Shown here: positions 62,362-64,000 of the stretch, one piece after another
Numbering within the stretch: the stretch's first letter is position 1
Layout: the number at the start of each line of letters is the position of its first letter
NCBI GenBank assembly: GCA_020137815.1
Contig: CM035355.1
Location: 2,481,231 to 2,545,230, forward strand
Direction of reading: 5' to 3'
DNA from: Hormiphora californensis
Lineage: Eukaryota; Ctenophora; Tentaculata; Cydippida; Pleurobrachiidae
Length of the DNA: 64,000 bases
Notes under the pieces: model-generated
Databases searched by the model: none
The model's input: the letters and a program-made list of their open reading frames with translations, nothing else
What the model was told of the DNA's origin: nothing
Program-made: the position numbers and the translations under genes

Positions 62362-62618
62362 AAAAAAAGGTCAAAAGTGGACTCGCCCAAAAGTGATTGC
62401 CCCTGCAGACCCCCTGATGGAAATGTAGAAATATTTCAAACAGTATTATGAGCAAATCTTTTGGTAGAGAAAACGATAACCTGACTCGAATACAACAAAC
62501 GTGTGAAATAAATTTTGTGCCATGGCTATCATCTCTGTGAAACATTTTGAGACACACAATGTGCAATACATATCCGAGATAAATACACCCTGGTTGAACT
62601 TTTTAGCAAACACACGCA

Positions 62619-62979
62619 GTGTCTGACTGTGGTATGGAAACCCCCTACTGGCTACTGCACGGAGCTTTTCTGAATCACCTTTTCGAGACGAATCCAACGC
62701 AACCAGAATTAGCTTTCTATCTTATCGTGAAGTTTGGGCTTGAGCCTTGAGTATCTTCATTTTTGGCCATTTTTCGGTGTGCGAGCCAATCAGAGGCCTT
62801 TATTTCGAATTCCAGGTCTCTGATTGGCTCACGCACCGAAAATGACCAAAAATGAAGATGCTCAAGCCCAAACTTCACGATAAGATAGAAAGCTAATTCC
62901 GGTTGCGTTGGATTCGTCTCGAAAAGCTGATTCAGAAAAGCTCCGTGCAGTAGGGGGTTTCCATACCACAGTTAGACAC
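62619..62979. repeat. Palindrome, about 177-bp arms
   Basis: 62619-62795 is the reverse complement of 62803-62979 with few mismatches, beginning GTGTCTGACTGTGGTATGG. A piece of the same family (GTGGTATGGAAACCC, CAGAAAAGCTCCG) is at 26346-26383 in the right arm. Probable foldback MITE. Confidence 0.8.
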
Positions 62980-63099
62980 GCACATGCACACGCTAAAAAG
63001 ATCATCTGGGTACAGGCAAGAATTGCTAAATAATTGTGAGATCAATCAACTTGTGTTCTCTAATAACAGTTTTGCTTTTTCAGTATCTATGACTGAATA

Positions 63100-64000
63100 A
63101 TGACAGCCTTTACCGTCGTGGAAGACGGGAGGGTCTTCTTCATCGAGCTACCAAACAATGTCCAGAGATCACCAAGAAAACTAGACGCCCTCATCGATCG
63201 GTGCAACAGGAGACTCGAGCCAGAGGCCGGTCATTCCTCCAGGGTGAAGAGACTGGTACACGATTTGACACGGATAGCTAATGAATGCCTCCGAATTAGC
63301 AGCACACACATTTTCGGGTCCTCTGTTAACGGCTTCAGGACGGCCCGATCAGATGTTGATATATTGTTTGTGCTGAAAGATAACGGCTCCGATCCTCAGC
63401 TACGAGCCCTGGTCCAGCATCTAAAGTCATCAGGTCAGGATTTGTTTACAATACAATCTGTGTTGAGGAATGCCAGTGTTCCCATAGTAACAGTACACCA
63501 CCGAAATACAGGGTTGTCATGTGACATCAGTTTCTCAGTTCCTGCCCTGCCCAGAAAGGCAGTGATACACAATTCAAATCTCCTGAGAACATACGCTAAA
63601 ACGTACCCGGAAGTAGCGGTTGCGTTCAAGTTCCTCAAGTCACTGTTAGGGTTGACAAAGTACAGCAGTGCTAAAATGGGAGGTTTATCAACATACGGCC
63701 ACATCATCCTCTACCTTTACTATCTAACCCACCACCAAAAATACCCCCTGATTGACCCCCAAACATTTGAACCACACCCGGGGACCACTCCAGACCTAAC
63801 CCCATCCCAGATAATACTCCGGTACTTGCACTTCCTGGCGTGTGAATTGGACTCCTCGCAGTATATCATTGATATCAAGACCCTGGATATACGACCAAGG
63901 TGCCAACAGGGAGGTCACAGGGGTCGGTTACTGATGTACGATCCGTATGTGAAGAAAAACTTGGGCACATATATGTCAGAGAGGAATTTGTTTGAGTTTA
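63100..64000 (+). CDS. Terminal nucleotidyltransferase (TUT / non-canonical poly(A) polymerase type), 3' end outside window
   Basis: Adds nucleotides to RNA 3' ends. The frame is open for 300 codons to the window edge, starting MTAFTVVEDG. A splice acceptor (TTTTTCAG) lies 16 bases before the ATG, so 5' UTR exons exist upstream. The catalytic nucleotidyltransferase domain shows HIFGSSVNGFRTARSDVDIL, with the GS motif and the two catalytic aspartates as DVD; the third is in LSCDISF. The PAP-core helices show NSNLLRTYAKTYPE, FKFLKSL and a GGLSTYGHIIL block that matches the family's SSY-type motif. The PAP-associated domain begins near the edge. The exact subfamily (TENT2, MTPAP, TUT4/7-like) cannot be set from this part. 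Confidence 0.88.
   Translation, partial: MTAFTVVEDGRVFFIELPNNVQRSPRKLDALIDRCNRRLEPEAGHSSRVKRLVHDLTRIANECLRISSTHIFGSSVNGFRTARSDVDILFVLKDNGSDPQLRALVQHLKSSGQDLFTIQSVLRNASVPIVTVHHRNTGLSCDISFSVPALPRKAVIHNSNLLRTYAKTYPEVAVAFKFLKSLLGLTKYSSAKMGGLSTYGHIILYLYYLTHHQKYPLIDPQTFEPHPGTTPDLTPSQIILRYLHFLACELDSSQYIIDIKTLDIRPRCQQGGHRGRLLMYDPYVKKNLGTYMSERNLFEF

Larger units (their letters stand above)
58419..63099. other. Transposon-dense gap
   Basis: No host gene recognised. Filled by two hAT-type MITEs, telomere-like repeats, a cluster of related MITEs, a retroelement ORF relic and a palindrome, listed separately. The stretch 59.39-59.84 kb shows no clear feature. Confidence 0.6.

Overview
This is a nuclear genome window from an animal. 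All the main genes are split by short GT-AG introns. A Na+/K+-ATPase beta subunit, a class A GPCR and an Ig-type membrane receptor point to Metazoa. The window is also full of non-LTR retroelements, small inverted-repeat transposons and (GA)n/(CT)n microsatellites. A marine early-branching invertebrate such as a sponge fits the compact genes and retroelement types, but the sequence alone does not fix the phylum.

Layout. 1-3.9 kb is retroelement debris: two different LINE tails on + and one on -. A large inverted duplication then dominates: the left arm is about 3.85-14.89 kb and the right arm about 25.21-40.43 kb. Each arm carries a complete SLC23-type nucleobase/ascorbate transporter gene (left on +, right on -, identical exon lengths, 570 codons each) and, outside it, a GAPR-1-like CAP-domain gene. 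The right CAP gene is complete and ends in a lysine-rich tail plus a CaaX box. The left one is a broken remnant with a DNA-transposon insertion. The arms differ by many insertions: small transposons in left introns, and in the right copy a 4.9-kb first intron holding a 601-bp-arm palindrome and two minisatellites. The 10.3-kb spacer between the arms holds a LINE fragment, the Na+/K+-ATPase beta gene (17.0-19.4 kb) and repeat-rich intergenic DNA.

Right of the duplication are a repeat-rich gap (40.7-46.8 kb), a class A GPCR with an unusual third intracellular loop (46.8-49.0 kb, +), the AAA+ ATPase VCP/p97 in 14 exons (50.2-56.7 kb, -), and an intronless Ig-type membrane protein whose cytoplasmic end overlaps a PSAP and a PPxY motif (57.2-58.4 kb, -). 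A 4.7-kb zone of non-autonomous transposons follows, then the 5' part of a terminal nucleotidyltransferase gene that runs off the right edge (63.1 kb, +).

The genes form no pathway or operon; they are ordinary eukaryotic neighbours. The most notable points are the inverted SLC23/CAP duplication with both transporters intact, the CaaX-ended CAP protein, the GPCR loop, the receptor tail with overlapping ESCRT/Nedd4-type motifs, tandem splice donors in one SLC23 copy, and four tandem X-box (RFX) motifs in the other. Two conserved genes (VCP and the ATPase beta subunit) each need one base removed to keep their frame, which suggests consensus errors in the assembly.
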